Positions 8,149 through 16,635 of a stretch of DNA of 64,000 nt are shown in pieces. Source of the stretch: Leisingera sp. ANG-M1 (GTDB lineage: Bacteria > Pseudomonadota > Alphaproteobacteria > Rhodobacterales > Rhodobacteraceae); contig NZ_JWLC01000006.1 of NCBI RefSeq assembly GCF_000813745.1, positions 248,001 through 312,000 of the forward strand. The letters run 5' to 3'. The notes beneath the pieces were generated by a model. It saw only the letters and a list, made by a program, of their open reading frames with translations. It had not been told where the DNA came from and did no database searches. Position 1 is the first letter of the stretch. Each line of letters begins with the position of its first letter. A program made the translations under genes and the position numbers.

Positions 8149-8964
8149 TCAGGGATAAGACGGCGCCAGCCCCAAAAGCTCATCCAGCTGCCGCCCGATC
8201 CAGCCATGCGGGATGAAATGGCCGCCGGGGTGCGTATCCAGCACCACCTGCCCGCCTGCGCAATCGCGCCACTCCACGCGGCTGAGCTTCAGGAAATCCA
8301 CCACCTGCCAGTCGCCCGCGCCCTGGCCCGCACCGCAGTCCAGCCGGGCGCGCCACAGGCCCATCGGCACAGTATCCGCACCATAAGCGTCATTGGGAAA
8401 CGGCATCACTGTATCGCTCACCCCATGCACATGGCGCACCTGGCGCGGCGCCTCGGGGCAGGTCTCCCCAGGCGGGAACGCCCCGGCAATCCCCAAAAGC
8501 GCCGCCACGTGGTTGCCGCTCTCACACACATAGCGCCAGGCCATAGCCGAGCCATAGGAATAGCCCGAGACAAAGATGTTCTGCATATCCACCGGATAGC
8601 GCTTGGCCACATCTTCCAGCACCCGGTTGGCAAAACCGACATCCTCTGTCCCGGAAGACCAGAAATCCCAGGTCTTGCGCCGCCCGTTCGGCGTCACCAG
8701 CAGCACCCCGCGGCGCCGGGTCGAGGCGCCCACCCTGTCGCTCCGCTGCGCATTCACCCCGGTCCGCGCCCAGCCGTGGAAATGCAGCAGCACCGGCAGC
8801 GGCGTAACCCCGTCCCACCCGTCCGGCGCCATCACATGATAGGACCGGTCCTCCAGCGCGCAGGCGGTCTCGCCATGGCAGTCAGAGGCCTGCCACGGCC
8901 CCATAGCGGAGGCTGAGGACGCCCACAGCAGGGCGGCGGCGAAGGAAAGAGCTGCTCGGATCAT
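8149..8964 (-). CDS. secreted polyhydroxybutyrate-depolymerase-like esterase
   Basis: 271 residues with a clear signal peptide (MIRAALSFAAALLWASSASA, then MGPWQ). The alpha/beta-hydrolase core has the nucleophile elbow SGYSYGSAMAW (GxSxG), an Asp in HGVSDTVMPF and the terminal His in GGHFIPHGW. LLHFHGW supplies the oxyanion region. Members of the LpqC/esterase-PHB-depolymerase group hydrolyse esters in the periplasm or outside the cell; real substrate unknown. The ATG at 8964 is preferred to an in-frame TTG at 8982 because it gives a canonical signal peptide. Confidence 0.85.
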   Translation of the reverse strand: MIRAALSFAAALLWASSASAMGPWQASDCHGETACALEDRSYHVMAPDGWDGVTPLPVLLHFHGWARTGVNAQRSDRVGASTRRRGVLLVTPNGRRKTWDFWSSGTEDVGFANRVLEDVAKRYPVDMQNIFVSGYSYGSAMAWRYVCESGNHVAALLGIAGAFPPGETCPEAPRQVRHVHGVSDTVMPFPNDAYGADTVPMGLWRARLDCGAGQGAGDWQVVDFLKLSRVEWRDCAGGQVVLDTHPGGHFIPHGWIGRQLDELLGLAPSYP

Positions 8965-9053
8965 TTGCCCGAGACTAGCCAAGACCGCCCCAGTGTCACG
9001 TCACATGTTTGTGGGCGCTCCGTCCCAAGCTTCACCGGGCTCAGAGGTCAGAC

Positions 9054-10298
9054 CTAACTGGAAAATCTGTCCGGTCCGAAGGCGCTGATCCCTGGCTCCT
9101 GCGGACGGCCCGCGATCACATCCGCGACCAGCCGTCCGGTTGTGGCTCCAAGCGTCAGCCCCAGCTGGCCGTGACCAGTTGCAAAGCACAGATTGGCCAG
9201 TTTCCCGGATCTGCCGATAACCGGGCGGGTATCCGGCGTGAAAGGCCGGCGGCCCATGCGCCGCTCCCGTCTTTCCGTCTGCAACCCCGGCAGCACCCTG
9301 CGGGCACGGCTGACCAGCACATCCGCGCGGCGCCACTTGGGCGCCGCGTCCAGGCCGGCAAACTCCACCGTGCCGGCCACTGCCAAGGCATCGTCATACG
9401 GCGTAATCCCGAACCCGCCCGACGGGTAAAAGACAGTGTGTTTCAGATCGACGCCCGGGTCCAGCAGGGCGGTTGAGTAGCCAATCACACCTTCCAGCTG
9501 CAGCCGCACCCCCAGCTGGCGGGCCAGCCCTTTGGACGCGGTGCCGGCGGCAATCACCACCTCGTCCGCTGCAAGGCGCCCGCCGCCCGCCGCAAGCACA
9601 TGGGTGAGCCGTGCGCCGTCGCGCTCAAACCCTGCGCAGGCTTTCGGCAGCACCGTGCCGCCGCGCTGCACAAAGGTCTCCATCAGAACTTGCACCAGCC
9701 GTTTGGGATCGGTGACAAAGCTCCAGTCCCGCAGCACCGAAGCGTATTTGAAATCCGCGGCAATGGCCGGGTCTATCTCATGGGCTTCCTGCCCGCTGAT
9801 GTCGTCGATAGTGCAGCCCAATTCGCACGCCAGATCAAAGGCAGCGCCCATGGTCGCCTTGTCCCGCTCATCGTCAAACAGCTTGATCACCGGGCGCTCC
9901 ATCAGCAGCTCCGGAGCGCCAATGTCCTCAAGCTGCGCTTTGAAGTCGGCGGTGGCGGCGAAGGTCAGCCGCGCCAGATCGGTGGCAATGGCCCGCATCC
10001 GGGACGGTATTGAGTTGGCAGTGAAGCGGGCAAACCAGGGCAGCAGCCCCAGCGCCGATGCCGGACGCAAAGACAGCGGCGCCTCGGGGTCCAGCAGCCA
10101 GCCCGGCACTTTCATCAGCATGCCCGGCTGCGACAGCGGCACCACCTCCCCCACGGCAATGCAGCCGCAGGAGGCCCAGCTGGCGCCTTCGCCCACCGGG
10201 CCGGGTTCCAGCACGGTGACGCTGTGGCCCTCGGCCTGCAGCGCCAGCGCGCAGGAAATGCCGACAACGCCGCCGCCCGCAATCACCACCCGTTTCAT
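9054..10298 (-). CDS. DadA-like FAD-dependent D-amino-acid dehydrogenase
   Basis: 414 residues of the DAO superfamily. N-terminal Rossmann motif RVVIAGGGVVGISCALAL binds FAD; the C-terminus carries GRRPFTPDTRPVIGRS and CFATGHGQLGLTLGATTGRLVAD, typical of the D-amino-acid dehydrogenase small subunit (DadA). Such enzymes oxidise D-amino acids to imino or keto acids and pass electrons to the respiratory chain. Its start overlaps the stop of the Ldh2-family gene by four bases (ATGA), so the two are coupled. A cyclic imine made from a D-configured cyclic amino acid would be a fitting substrate for that partner; this is inference from gene order. Confidence 0.85.
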   Translation of the reverse strand: MKRVVIAGGGVVGISCALALQAEGHSVTVLEPGPVGEGASWASCGCIAVGEVVPLSQPGMLMKVPGWLLDPEAPLSLRPASALGLLPWFARFTANSIPSRMRAIATDLARLTFAATADFKAQLEDIGAPELLMERPVIKLFDDERDKATMGAAFDLACELGCTIDDISGQEAHEIDPAIAADFKYASVLRDWSFVTDPKRLVQVLMETFVQRGGTVLPKACAGFERDGARLTHVLAAGGGRLAADEVVIAAGTASKGLARQLGVRLQLEGVIGYSTALLDPGVDLKHTVFYPSGGFGITPYDDALAVAGTVEFAGLDAAPKWRRADVLVSRARRVLPGLQTERRERRMGRRPFTPDTRPVIGRSGKLANLCFATGHGQLGLTLGATTGRLVADVIAGRPQEPGISAFGPDRFSS

Positions 10299-11317
10299 GC
10301 GGGCTGTGCCAGCTGGTTCAGCTGCGCCAGCAGCTCGGTGCTGACCTCAACGCCGTCCGCTTCTGCCGACGCGCGTTTCTTCAGCCGCCCGTCGCCAGGA
10401 ACCCGTGCGGCGCCATTGCCCTCGATCTCAGCGCAGATGCGGGTGATGTACGCGCCAAAGGCCGCATTGCCAAAGCGGCTTGGGTCAATGGCAATCAGGG
10501 TGGCGCCGCCCTTGATGTTCAGCGCGCCGAAGGATTCACGCTCCTGATTGTCGACGGACAGGGTACCGCCGGCCAGCGCCGCGCCCAGCACCTCGATCAT
10601 GAAGGCAATCGCAGCCCCCTTGTGCTCGCCAAAGGGCAGCAGGCTCCGGGTTTCCAGAATGGCATTCGGGTCGGTGCTGGCATTGCCCTCGGGGTCCAGC
10701 CCGGCGGGCCGCGGCAGATCGTGACCTTCAGCGGCGGCCATGCGGATATCCATCAGCGCCACCATCGAGGCCGCCTGGTCCCAGACCACCGGTTCACCAC
10801 CCTCGCGCGGGCAGGCAAAGGACATCGGATTGGTGCCGAACACCGGCTTGACGCCACCCTGCGGCACCACCATCGACAGCGAGTTGATCACGGCCAGCGC
10901 CACCAGCCCGGCCTCGGCCAGCGGCTCGGTGTCAAAGCGCAAACCGCCCAGGTGGTGGCAATTGGAACAGGTAAAGGCGGCAATGCCGTTTTCCCGCGCC
11001 AGGGCAATCAGCTCATCGCGCGCGGCCGCCACAGCGATCTGGTAATACCCGTTGTCCGCATCGCCGCGCAGCACGCCCGGTGCGATCTTTTCAACCGACG
11101 GCGCCGCGGCGCCATTAGCATAGCCCGAGGTAAAGCTTTGCGCATAGACCGGCAGCATCCGCAGCCCGTGGCTGCGCGGGCCATCGCGTTCGGAAGCGGT
11201 GACAATATCTGCAATCACATCGCTGCCCGCCGCGTCCATCCCCGCGGCCACAAGGACAGATTTGGCCAAACCCCGCACCTCGGCGAGTGAGAGCGTTTTT
11301 GTCGAAGATGCGGTCAT
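10295..11317 (-). CDS. Ldh2-family (malate/L-lactate dehydrogenase-like) NAD(P)-dependent reductase
   Basis: 340 residues of the Ldh_2 family, which is unrelated to classical lactate dehydrogenase. Diagnostic pieces are ERDGPRSHGLRM (conserved His), FTCSNCHHLGG (where relatives read SNHFG), VFGTNPMSFACP and LLPFGEHKGAAIAFMIEVL. Members act on ureidoglycolate, lactate, sulfolactate or, in the DpkA branch, on delta1-pyrroline-2-carboxylate and delta1-piperideine-2-carboxylate. Coupling with a DadA-like enzyme makes the imine-reductase role attractive. AGGA lies upstream of the ATG. The pair is downstream of the MttB-like gene in the same operon. Confidence 0.82.
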   Translation of the reverse strand: MTASSTKTLSLAEVRGLAKSVLVAAGMDAAGSDVIADIVTASERDGPRSHGLRMLPVYAQSFTSGYANGAAAPSVEKIAPGVLRGDADNGYYQIAVAAARDELIALARENGIAAFTCSNCHHLGGLRFDTEPLAEAGLVALAVINSLSMVVPQGGVKPVFGTNPMSFACPREGGEPVVWDQAASMVALMDIRMAAAEGHDLPRPAGLDPEGNASTDPNAILETRSLLPFGEHKGAAIAFMIEVLGAALAGGTLSVDNQERESFGALNIKGGATLIAIDPSRFGNAAFGAYITRICAEIEGNGAARVPGDGRLKKRASAEADGVEVSTELLAQLNQLAQPA

Positions 11318-11350
11318 GGGCTCAAATCCTGTCCTTGTGTCGGGTCAAAG

Positions 11351-11366
11351 GGGCGCTTTGGCGCCC
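11351..11366 (-). terminator. weak hairpin after the MttB-like gene
   Basis: GGGCGC/GCGCCC stem with a four-base loop between the MttB-like stop and the Ldh2 gene; on the minus strand it is followed by CTTTGAC. Probably an intercistronic hairpin rather than a full terminator. Confidence 0.3.
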
Positions 11367-11373
11367 GCTCGTG

Positions 11374-12900
11374 TCAGGCTTGGTACAGTGCGCGCTTTTT
11401 GGCAACAAATTCATCCAGCTTGCCGCGCTGATCGTCCGGCATCGGCGGCTGCACGTATGTCTCCAGCATCCGCCGCGCCTCTTCGCGGCCCACCAGCTCC
11501 GCGGTTTTGGCGCCTTCCGCCTCCCACTGCTCGAAACTGTCGTTGTTCTGCAGCGGGTTCATGTGCATCGGGTTTTCGCGGGTATGATCGGTGCCCAGGA
11601 AATGGCCGCCGGGGCCGATCGTCTCGATATCGCCCAGGAGCGCATCCAGGTTTTCTTCCTGCAAGCCGCTGAAGAACCGGTGGAAGTTCTCGAGTTGCAG
11701 CGTGTCCTGCACCCATTTCGAATAGCTGACCCCCAGCGCGCCTTCCAGAAAGCCGGCCGAATGAACGATGTAATTCGCGCCGCCCAGCAGCACCGGCCAC
11801 ATGGTGTTGGCGGTGTCGAAGCCGGCCTGCATGTCCGGCGATTTCGAGCCGGTCCACATAGTGCAGGTCCGCCAGGGCACGCCGTAAAACCGCGCCATCT
11901 GGCCGACCAGCAGGTTCATCAGGCCGGGCTCGGGCGAACCCATCATCGGGGCGCCGGTCTTCATCGAAACGCCCATGATCGCCACCCCCAGAACCATCGG
12001 CGCACCGCGGCGGATGATCTGGCTGTAGGCCATGCCCGCCAGGCTTTCGGCAATCAGCAGCGCCACACCGCCCTGCGGGCTGGCAGGGGCCGAAGCGCCT
12101 GCCAGTACAAAAGGCGACAGCAGGCAGGGCTGGTTGGCAGATGCATAGACCCGCAAAGACTGCAGCATGGTCTCATCCCAGACCAGCGGCGTGTTGCAGT
12201 TCAAAAGTGCAGCCAGCACCACGTTGCTGTCGACAAATTCCTCGCCAAAGACGATGCGGACCATCTCCACCGTGTCGCGCGCCGCCTGCTCCGACAAAAC
12301 CGAGCCTTTGATCGGCTTGTCGGTCAGCGTCAGCGCCGCATGCACCAGCTCCAGATGGCGCTCCGGCACCGGCACGTCCTGCGGCTCCACCGGCAGAATG
12401 CCCGGAACCATCATCGACTGGCTCATCTGGCTCAGCTTGAAGAAGTTATGCGCATCCTCCAGTGTTGAGGGGCGCCGAACGCCATCCAAGTCATAGACAA
12501 AGGGCGCGCCATAGGCATTGGCAAAGACCGAATGCCGGTTGCCCACCCGCAGCGAGCGGTCCGGGTTGCGGGCGGCATAGCCCCATTCCGATGGCACCGA
12601 GGAGATCAGCTCCATCAGCATATCGCGGCCGATGCGCACCCGCTCGCCCTGCACATCGGCGCCGGCGCGCTTCCAGTCCGCCAGCGCCACCGGGTCGCGG
12701 AATTCGATGCCGGTGGTCTCCAGGATCGTCATCGCCGCATTGTGGATCTTCTCCACCCCTTCCGGACCCAGGAGGTCAATGGGGCCGACCCGGCGGTTCA
12801 GCGCGGGCAGATAGACCGGGGCCGGGTTGGTGCGGGCTTTGACGCGCGCAGCCCGTCCGCCCCGGGCGCCGCGCGGCGCCCGTGTGTTCAGTTCCGTCAT
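11374..12900 (-). CDS. MttB-family methyltransferase, non-pyrrolysine type
   Basis: 508 residues of the trimethylamine methyltransferase (MttB/COG5598) family. Recognisable parts are the LGPEGVEKIHNAAMTILETTGIEFRD opening (in two runs), SVFANAYGAPFVYDLDG, and the C-terminal RRMLETYVQPPMPDD. The frame has no internal stop, so there is no in-frame amber codon to encode pyrrolysine. Known non-pyrrolysine members demethylate quaternary amines such as glycine betaine, proline betaine or carnitine, passing the methyl group to a corrinoid protein. No corrinoid-protein gene is visible nearby. AGGAG precedes the ATG. It follows the DMGDH-like gene by 26 bases and is surely co-transcribed. Confidence 0.9.
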   Translation of the reverse strand: MTELNTRAPRGARGGRAARVKARTNPAPVYLPALNRRVGPIDLLGPEGVEKIHNAAMTILETTGIEFRDPVALADWKRAGADVQGERVRIGRDMLMELISSVPSEWGYAARNPDRSLRVGNRHSVFANAYGAPFVYDLDGVRRPSTLEDAHNFFKLSQMSQSMMVPGILPVEPQDVPVPERHLELVHAALTLTDKPIKGSVLSEQAARDTVEMVRIVFGEEFVDSNVVLAALLNCNTPLVWDETMLQSLRVYASANQPCLLSPFVLAGASAPASPQGGVALLIAESLAGMAYSQIIRRGAPMVLGVAIMGVSMKTGAPMMGSPEPGLMNLLVGQMARFYGVPWRTCTMWTGSKSPDMQAGFDTANTMWPVLLGGANYIVHSAGFLEGALGVSYSKWVQDTLQLENFHRFFSGLQEENLDALLGDIETIGPGGHFLGTDHTRENPMHMNPLQNNDSFEQWEAEGAKTAELVGREEARRMLETYVQPPMPDDQRGKLDEFVAKKRALYQA

Positions 12901-12926
12901 GTCATGCTCCTGTGGCTAGGCCGGGA

Positions 12927-15356
12927 TCAGGCCCGGGCGCGTGCGCTGGTTGGGTCGACCGCGCAGATGCCGATCACCTCAGCCTCGCGCATCTCGTTGT
13001 GGACCATCACCTGCAGGCGGGTGCCCTCAGCGGTGAGCTCCTGCGGCACCAGCGCCATCGCGATGTCGTGGTTGCAGTAGTAGGAGAACCCGCCCGAAGT
13101 CACACGGCCCACAAGCGTGCCGTCCCTATAGACGCTCTCATCCGCCATCACTGAAGTGTCGCAGAACGGCAGCTTCAAGGTAACCAGCGTGCTGTAACCG
13201 CCCGCCTCCTTCTGCCGGACCAGCGCATCGCGGCCGATAAACTCACGCCCCTCAAGTGCTACAAAGCGGTCCAGCCCGGCCTCAAACGGCGTCATGTCCT
13301 TGCAGATCTCCCGGTTGATCGCGCGGTAGGATTTCTCCAGCCGCATCGATTCCAGCGCCTCCAGACCAAAAGGTTTCACACCCGCCTTCAGCAGCTGATC
13401 GACCAGATGCCGGTTGTAGCCCACCGGGTGATGCAACTCCCAGCCCAGCTCGCCGGTGTAGGAGACGCGCAGCAGATGGACGCCCTTGGCATAGCCCACC
13501 TCGCCCATCTGAGCGGTGAGCCAGGGGAAGGCTGCGTTCGACAAATCGTTGTCGGTCAGCTGCTGCAGGATCTCGCGGGATTTCGGCCCGGCCAAGGCAA
13601 TTACACCCAGCTGTTCCGAGATGTCCTCCATGATCACCGAGCCATCATCCGGCAGCAGGCGCGACAGGTAATCCCAGTTGTAGACCTGCCCGTTCGGGGT
13701 CGAGACCAGGTAGAAGTCGTTCTCGCCATAGCGGACGATGGTGTATTCGCCCTCCATGCCGCCCTGCGGGTTCAGCGCCACGGCCAGGGTCATGCGGCCG
13801 ACCTTGGGCAGTTTGTTGGCCATAATCCCGTCCAGCCATTTGGCAGCACCGGGGCCGCGCACGGTGAACTTGGTCATCGGCGACATCTCGATAAAGCCGG
13901 CCTCCTCGCGGGTGACGCGCACCTCTTCCTGCACCAGCTCCATATGATTGGTGCGGCGGAAGCTGTGCTCAGGCGTGGCTTCAGCGGGCGATTTGGCAAA
14001 CCAGCGCGGGAATTCATAGCCGTTGAAGGTGGTCCAGACCGCGCCCTGCGCCGTCAGCAGGTCATAAGACGGCATCGTCTTCATCGGCCGGGCCGAGGGG
14101 AAGTCTTCACCCGGAACATGCGCATCCATATGGGTGCCCCAGGTCTCGCGCACCTTGTCCATGGTCCAGCGCTTGGAGGCATAGTCGCCAAAGCGGCGCG
14201 GGTCGATTTCGGACATGTCGATGCCGGGATGGCCGTCAACGATCCAGCGTGCCAGCCGCTCGCCCATGGTGCCGCCCCACAGGATGCCGCCGGGCACGCC
14301 CTCGGCCAGCCAAAGGTTGTCGTGGCCCGGCGCCGGGCCGCACAGCGGCAGCTCGTCCGGGGTCATCTGGAACGGTCCGCGGGTGTTGGCCTTGATGCCG
14401 ACCTCGCCCAGGGCAGGCACCCGCTCCAGCGCGCGCTCCCACTGGGTTTCCACCGCCTCGAAATCCTCGGGCAGCAGGTCGGCGCCGAAATCGGCCGGAA
14501 CCTTGTCCTCGGCAAACAGCTTGAGGTCCTTTTCGAACTCATACGGCCCGAACTGGAAGCCCCCCACATCCTCGCGCAGATAGGCGCCGTAATCCTCGTC
14601 GCGCAGGATCGGGAATTCCGGCAACCCTTCGGTGCGGCGTTCCTTCAGCAGCGGCACGGTCTCAGTCGTCCAGTACTGGTGCACAATCGGGATGCAGGGC
14701 AGGTCCAGCCCCACCCGGCGGGCGTTCTCGCGGGCATAGTTGCCAGTGGCAAAAATCAAATGCTCGCAGGTGATCTCGCCCTTGCTGGTAGTCACTTTCC
14801 AGTGGCCGTTGTCCAGCTTCTCATAGGCCTGCGCTTCGGTGTTCTGATAGACCGTCGCGCCCTGATCTCGCGCCAGCTTGGCCAGGCCCATAGTGATGTC
14901 GGCCGGATTCACGTAGCCGTCCTGATCATGCAGGATGCCGCCGCGGATGTTTTCGCTCTGCGCCAGCAGCGGGTGGATCTCCTTGATCTCCTCCGGCGTC
15001 ACCAGGCGGCAGGGCACGCCCGCAGCCTCGGCGATGGAGATATAGGACTGGAACTCATCCCAGCGTTTTTCAGTGTTGGCGACCCGCAGCTGCCCGACCT
15101 GGCGCAGGCCAACGGAGGAGCCCAGCTTCTTCTCCACCTCGCCGTAGATGCGGATGGTTTCCATCGTCATCTTGGAGATGTTGTGCGAGCGCACGAAGGT
15201 CACCAGCAGACCCGCGGCATGCCAGGTCGACCCTGAAGTCAGTGTGGTACGCTCCAGCATCACCGCATCACTGCAGCCGTGCTGGGTCAGCCCGTAAAGG
15301 ATCGAGGCTCCGACACAGCCGCCGCCGACGACCACCACTTTTGCATGCGACTTCAT
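12927..15356 (-). CDS. dimethylglycine/sarcosine dehydrogenase-like flavoprotein with GcvT domains
   Basis: 809 residues. The N-terminal half is a DAO-type FAD domain (VVVVGGGCVGASILYGL) with GSTWHAAGLL, whose His is the covalent FAD site in dimethylglycine dehydrogenase. An FAO_M linker follows (about 370-430), then an aminomethyltransferase (GcvT) domain and its C-terminal barrel (YTGELGWELH, LRLEKSYRAINREI, VTSGGFSYYCNHDIAMA). These enzymes oxidatively remove N-methyl groups and transfer the one-carbon unit to tetrahydrofolate. The ATG at 15356 is chosen because AGGAG lies eight bases before it; an upstream in-frame extension looks non-coding. First gene of the operon with MttB, Ldh2 and DadA homologues; a LysR gene is divergent. 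Confidence 0.9.
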   Translation of the reverse strand: MKSHAKVVVVGGGCVGASILYGLTQHGCSDAVMLERTTLTSGSTWHAAGLLVTFVRSHNISKMTMETIRIYGEVEKKLGSSVGLRQVGQLRVANTEKRWDEFQSYISIAEAAGVPCRLVTPEEIKEIHPLLAQSENIRGGILHDQDGYVNPADITMGLAKLARDQGATVYQNTEAQAYEKLDNGHWKVTTSKGEITCEHLIFATGNYARENARRVGLDLPCIPIVHQYWTTETVPLLKERRTEGLPEFPILRDEDYGAYLREDVGGFQFGPYEFEKDLKLFAEDKVPADFGADLLPEDFEAVETQWERALERVPALGEVGIKANTRGPFQMTPDELPLCGPAPGHDNLWLAEGVPGGILWGGTMGERLARWIVDGHPGIDMSEIDPRRFGDYASKRWTMDKVRETWGTHMDAHVPGEDFPSARPMKTMPSYDLLTAQGAVWTTFNGYEFPRWFAKSPAEATPEHSFRRTNHMELVQEEVRVTREEAGFIEMSPMTKFTVRGPGAAKWLDGIMANKLPKVGRMTLAVALNPQGGMEGEYTIVRYGENDFYLVSTPNGQVYNWDYLSRLLPDDGSVIMEDISEQLGVIALAGPKSREILQQLTDNDLSNAAFPWLTAQMGEVGYAKGVHLLRVSYTGELGWELHHPVGYNRHLVDQLLKAGVKPFGLEALESMRLEKSYRAINREICKDMTPFEAGLDRFVALEGREFIGRDALVRQKEAGGYSTLVTLKLPFCDTSVMADESVYRDGTLVGRVTSGGFSYYCNHDIAMALVPQELTAEGTRLQVMVHNEMREAEVIGICAVDPTSARARA

Positions 15357-15545
15357 AGACCAACTCCTGTTTGCGGATGTCCGGCAGCCTCGGCTGCTGC
15401 GGCAGAATTCCTGAGTGCCTCCCCCGCCAGGCACGGACCCTAAGCCGGGGAGTGATGCTGCATTCTGCCGTCATTCCCGCATCCGGCAATTGCAAAAAAT
15501 TTCATCTTGGCTTAGCTGAATTTGCCCAAAGACTCGAAAAGAGAC

Positions 15546-15561
15546 ATGTTGCAATCAACAT
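15546..15561. promoter_or_regulatory. candidate LysR operator
   Basis: A perfect inverted repeat, ATGTTG-CAAT-CAACAT, sits 24 bases before the TTG start of the LysR gene in the 229-bp divergent promoter region. It contains a T-N12-A core as in many LysR boxes. Likely autoregulatory site and control element for the amine operon; not proven. Confidence 0.45.
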
Positions 15562-15585
15562 TTCCGGCCCAAGGATAAAGCCGCC

Positions 15586-16464
15586 TTGCCCAACCGCCCC
15601 TACGACCTGCCCCGGATGAGCTCCCTGGTCAGCTTCGAAGCCGCCGCCCGCAACACCAGTTTCAAGCTGGCAGCCACAGAGCTGAACGTCACCCCCGCCG
15701 CGGTCAGCCACCAGATCAAGGCGCTCGAGCGGGAGCTGCAGTGCAGCCTGTTCAACCGCTTTCACCGCGGTGTCGAACTGACGGAAAGCGGCGCCTATCT
15801 GCTGGTCGCTTTGCAAAGGGGATTTGAGGGGATCAACGACGCCTTTGAGCAGCTGCGGGCCCAGCACGGGCGCAGCTCGGTGACAATCCGGTCCAGCACC
15901 GCGGTCAGCTCGCTGTGGCTGACGCCGCGGCTGGCGCATTTCTGGAAAAGCTACGAGCATATCTCGGTGGCGCAGATCGTCAGCGATACGGAAAGAGCCG
16001 CCGGCGACTGCGACCTCAGCCTGCACTACGGCGATATGTCCCGTGACAGCGGCCACTGCCGGGCGTTGTTCCGGGACCGGATCATGGCGCTGTGCAGCCC
16101 GCGGTTTGCCGCCCGGCACCGGATCGGCAGCATCGCCGAGATCGCCGATGTCCCGCTGATCCACCTCGATTCGCTGGAAACCGGCGGCACCGACTGGCAA
16201 GGCTGGGCACACGCCCTGGGCTATTCAGGACCGCTGAAATCCACCCACCGCGTCAACAATTATGTCATCGCGCTGCAAGCCGCACAGGATGACATGGGAG
16301 CCGTGCTCGGGTGGGAGGGCCTGACCGCGGATCTGGTCGCATCCGGCAAGCTGGTCAGGCTGCTGCCCGACACGATTTCGGCGCCGCTGGAATTCTATGC
16401 GAAGCTGCACAACCAGGCCTCCGACCGGGCCAAGCTCGTGTTCGACTGGCTGTCCGGCACTTAA
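15586..16464 (+). CDS. LysR-family regulator (GcvA-like) of the amine operon
   Basis: 292 residues. PYDLPRMSSLVSFEAAARN and FKLAATELNVTPAAVSHQIK are typical of the GcvA-type LysR subgroup, followed by a substrate-binding domain. The TTG at 15586 is chosen as start: AAGGAT lies nine bases upstream, and the residues it adds align with the usual LPPLxxLxxFEAAAR opening that an internal ATG (15616) would cut. GcvA-like regulators commonly control glycine, betaine and one-carbon genes. It is divergent from the DMGDH/MttB/Ldh2/DadA operon, which is its probable target. Confidence 0.9.
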   Translation: MPNRPYDLPRMSSLVSFEAAARNTSFKLAATELNVTPAAVSHQIKALERELQCSLFNRFHRGVELTESGAYLLVALQRGFEGINDAFEQLRAQHGRSSVTIRSSTAVSSLWLTPRLAHFWKSYEHISVAQIVSDTERAAGDCDLSLHYGDMSRDSGHCRALFRDRIMALCSPRFAARHRIGSIAEIADVPLIHLDSLETGGTDWQGWAHALGYSGPLKSTHRVNNYVIALQAAQDDMGAVLGWEGLTADLVASGKLVRLLPDTISAPLEFYAKLHNQASDRAKLVFDWLSGT

Positions 16465-16635
16465 AACAGGCCCGCCGCAAGCACCCGCAACCAAACAGGA
16501 CACCCGCGGCACCGGGCACATACCGGCAAGGGCTGCCGCGCGTTCCGACCCTGCCCGTTTGCTGCTTCCCGCTTTGATTTTGAAATTCTCCCGCCCTGCA
16601 CCATACTTAACCGCACATTTGTCAGGGAGGTGGCG

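Noticed and set aside
11374-12900. Pyrrolysine (in-frame amber) in the MttB homologue
   Set aside because: The 508-codon frame has no internal stop, so it belongs to the non-pyrrolysine branch.
13407-15236. 609-codon plus-strand frame opposite the DMGDH-like gene
   Set aside because: Same antisense artefact; the minus-strand frame has full domain structure.
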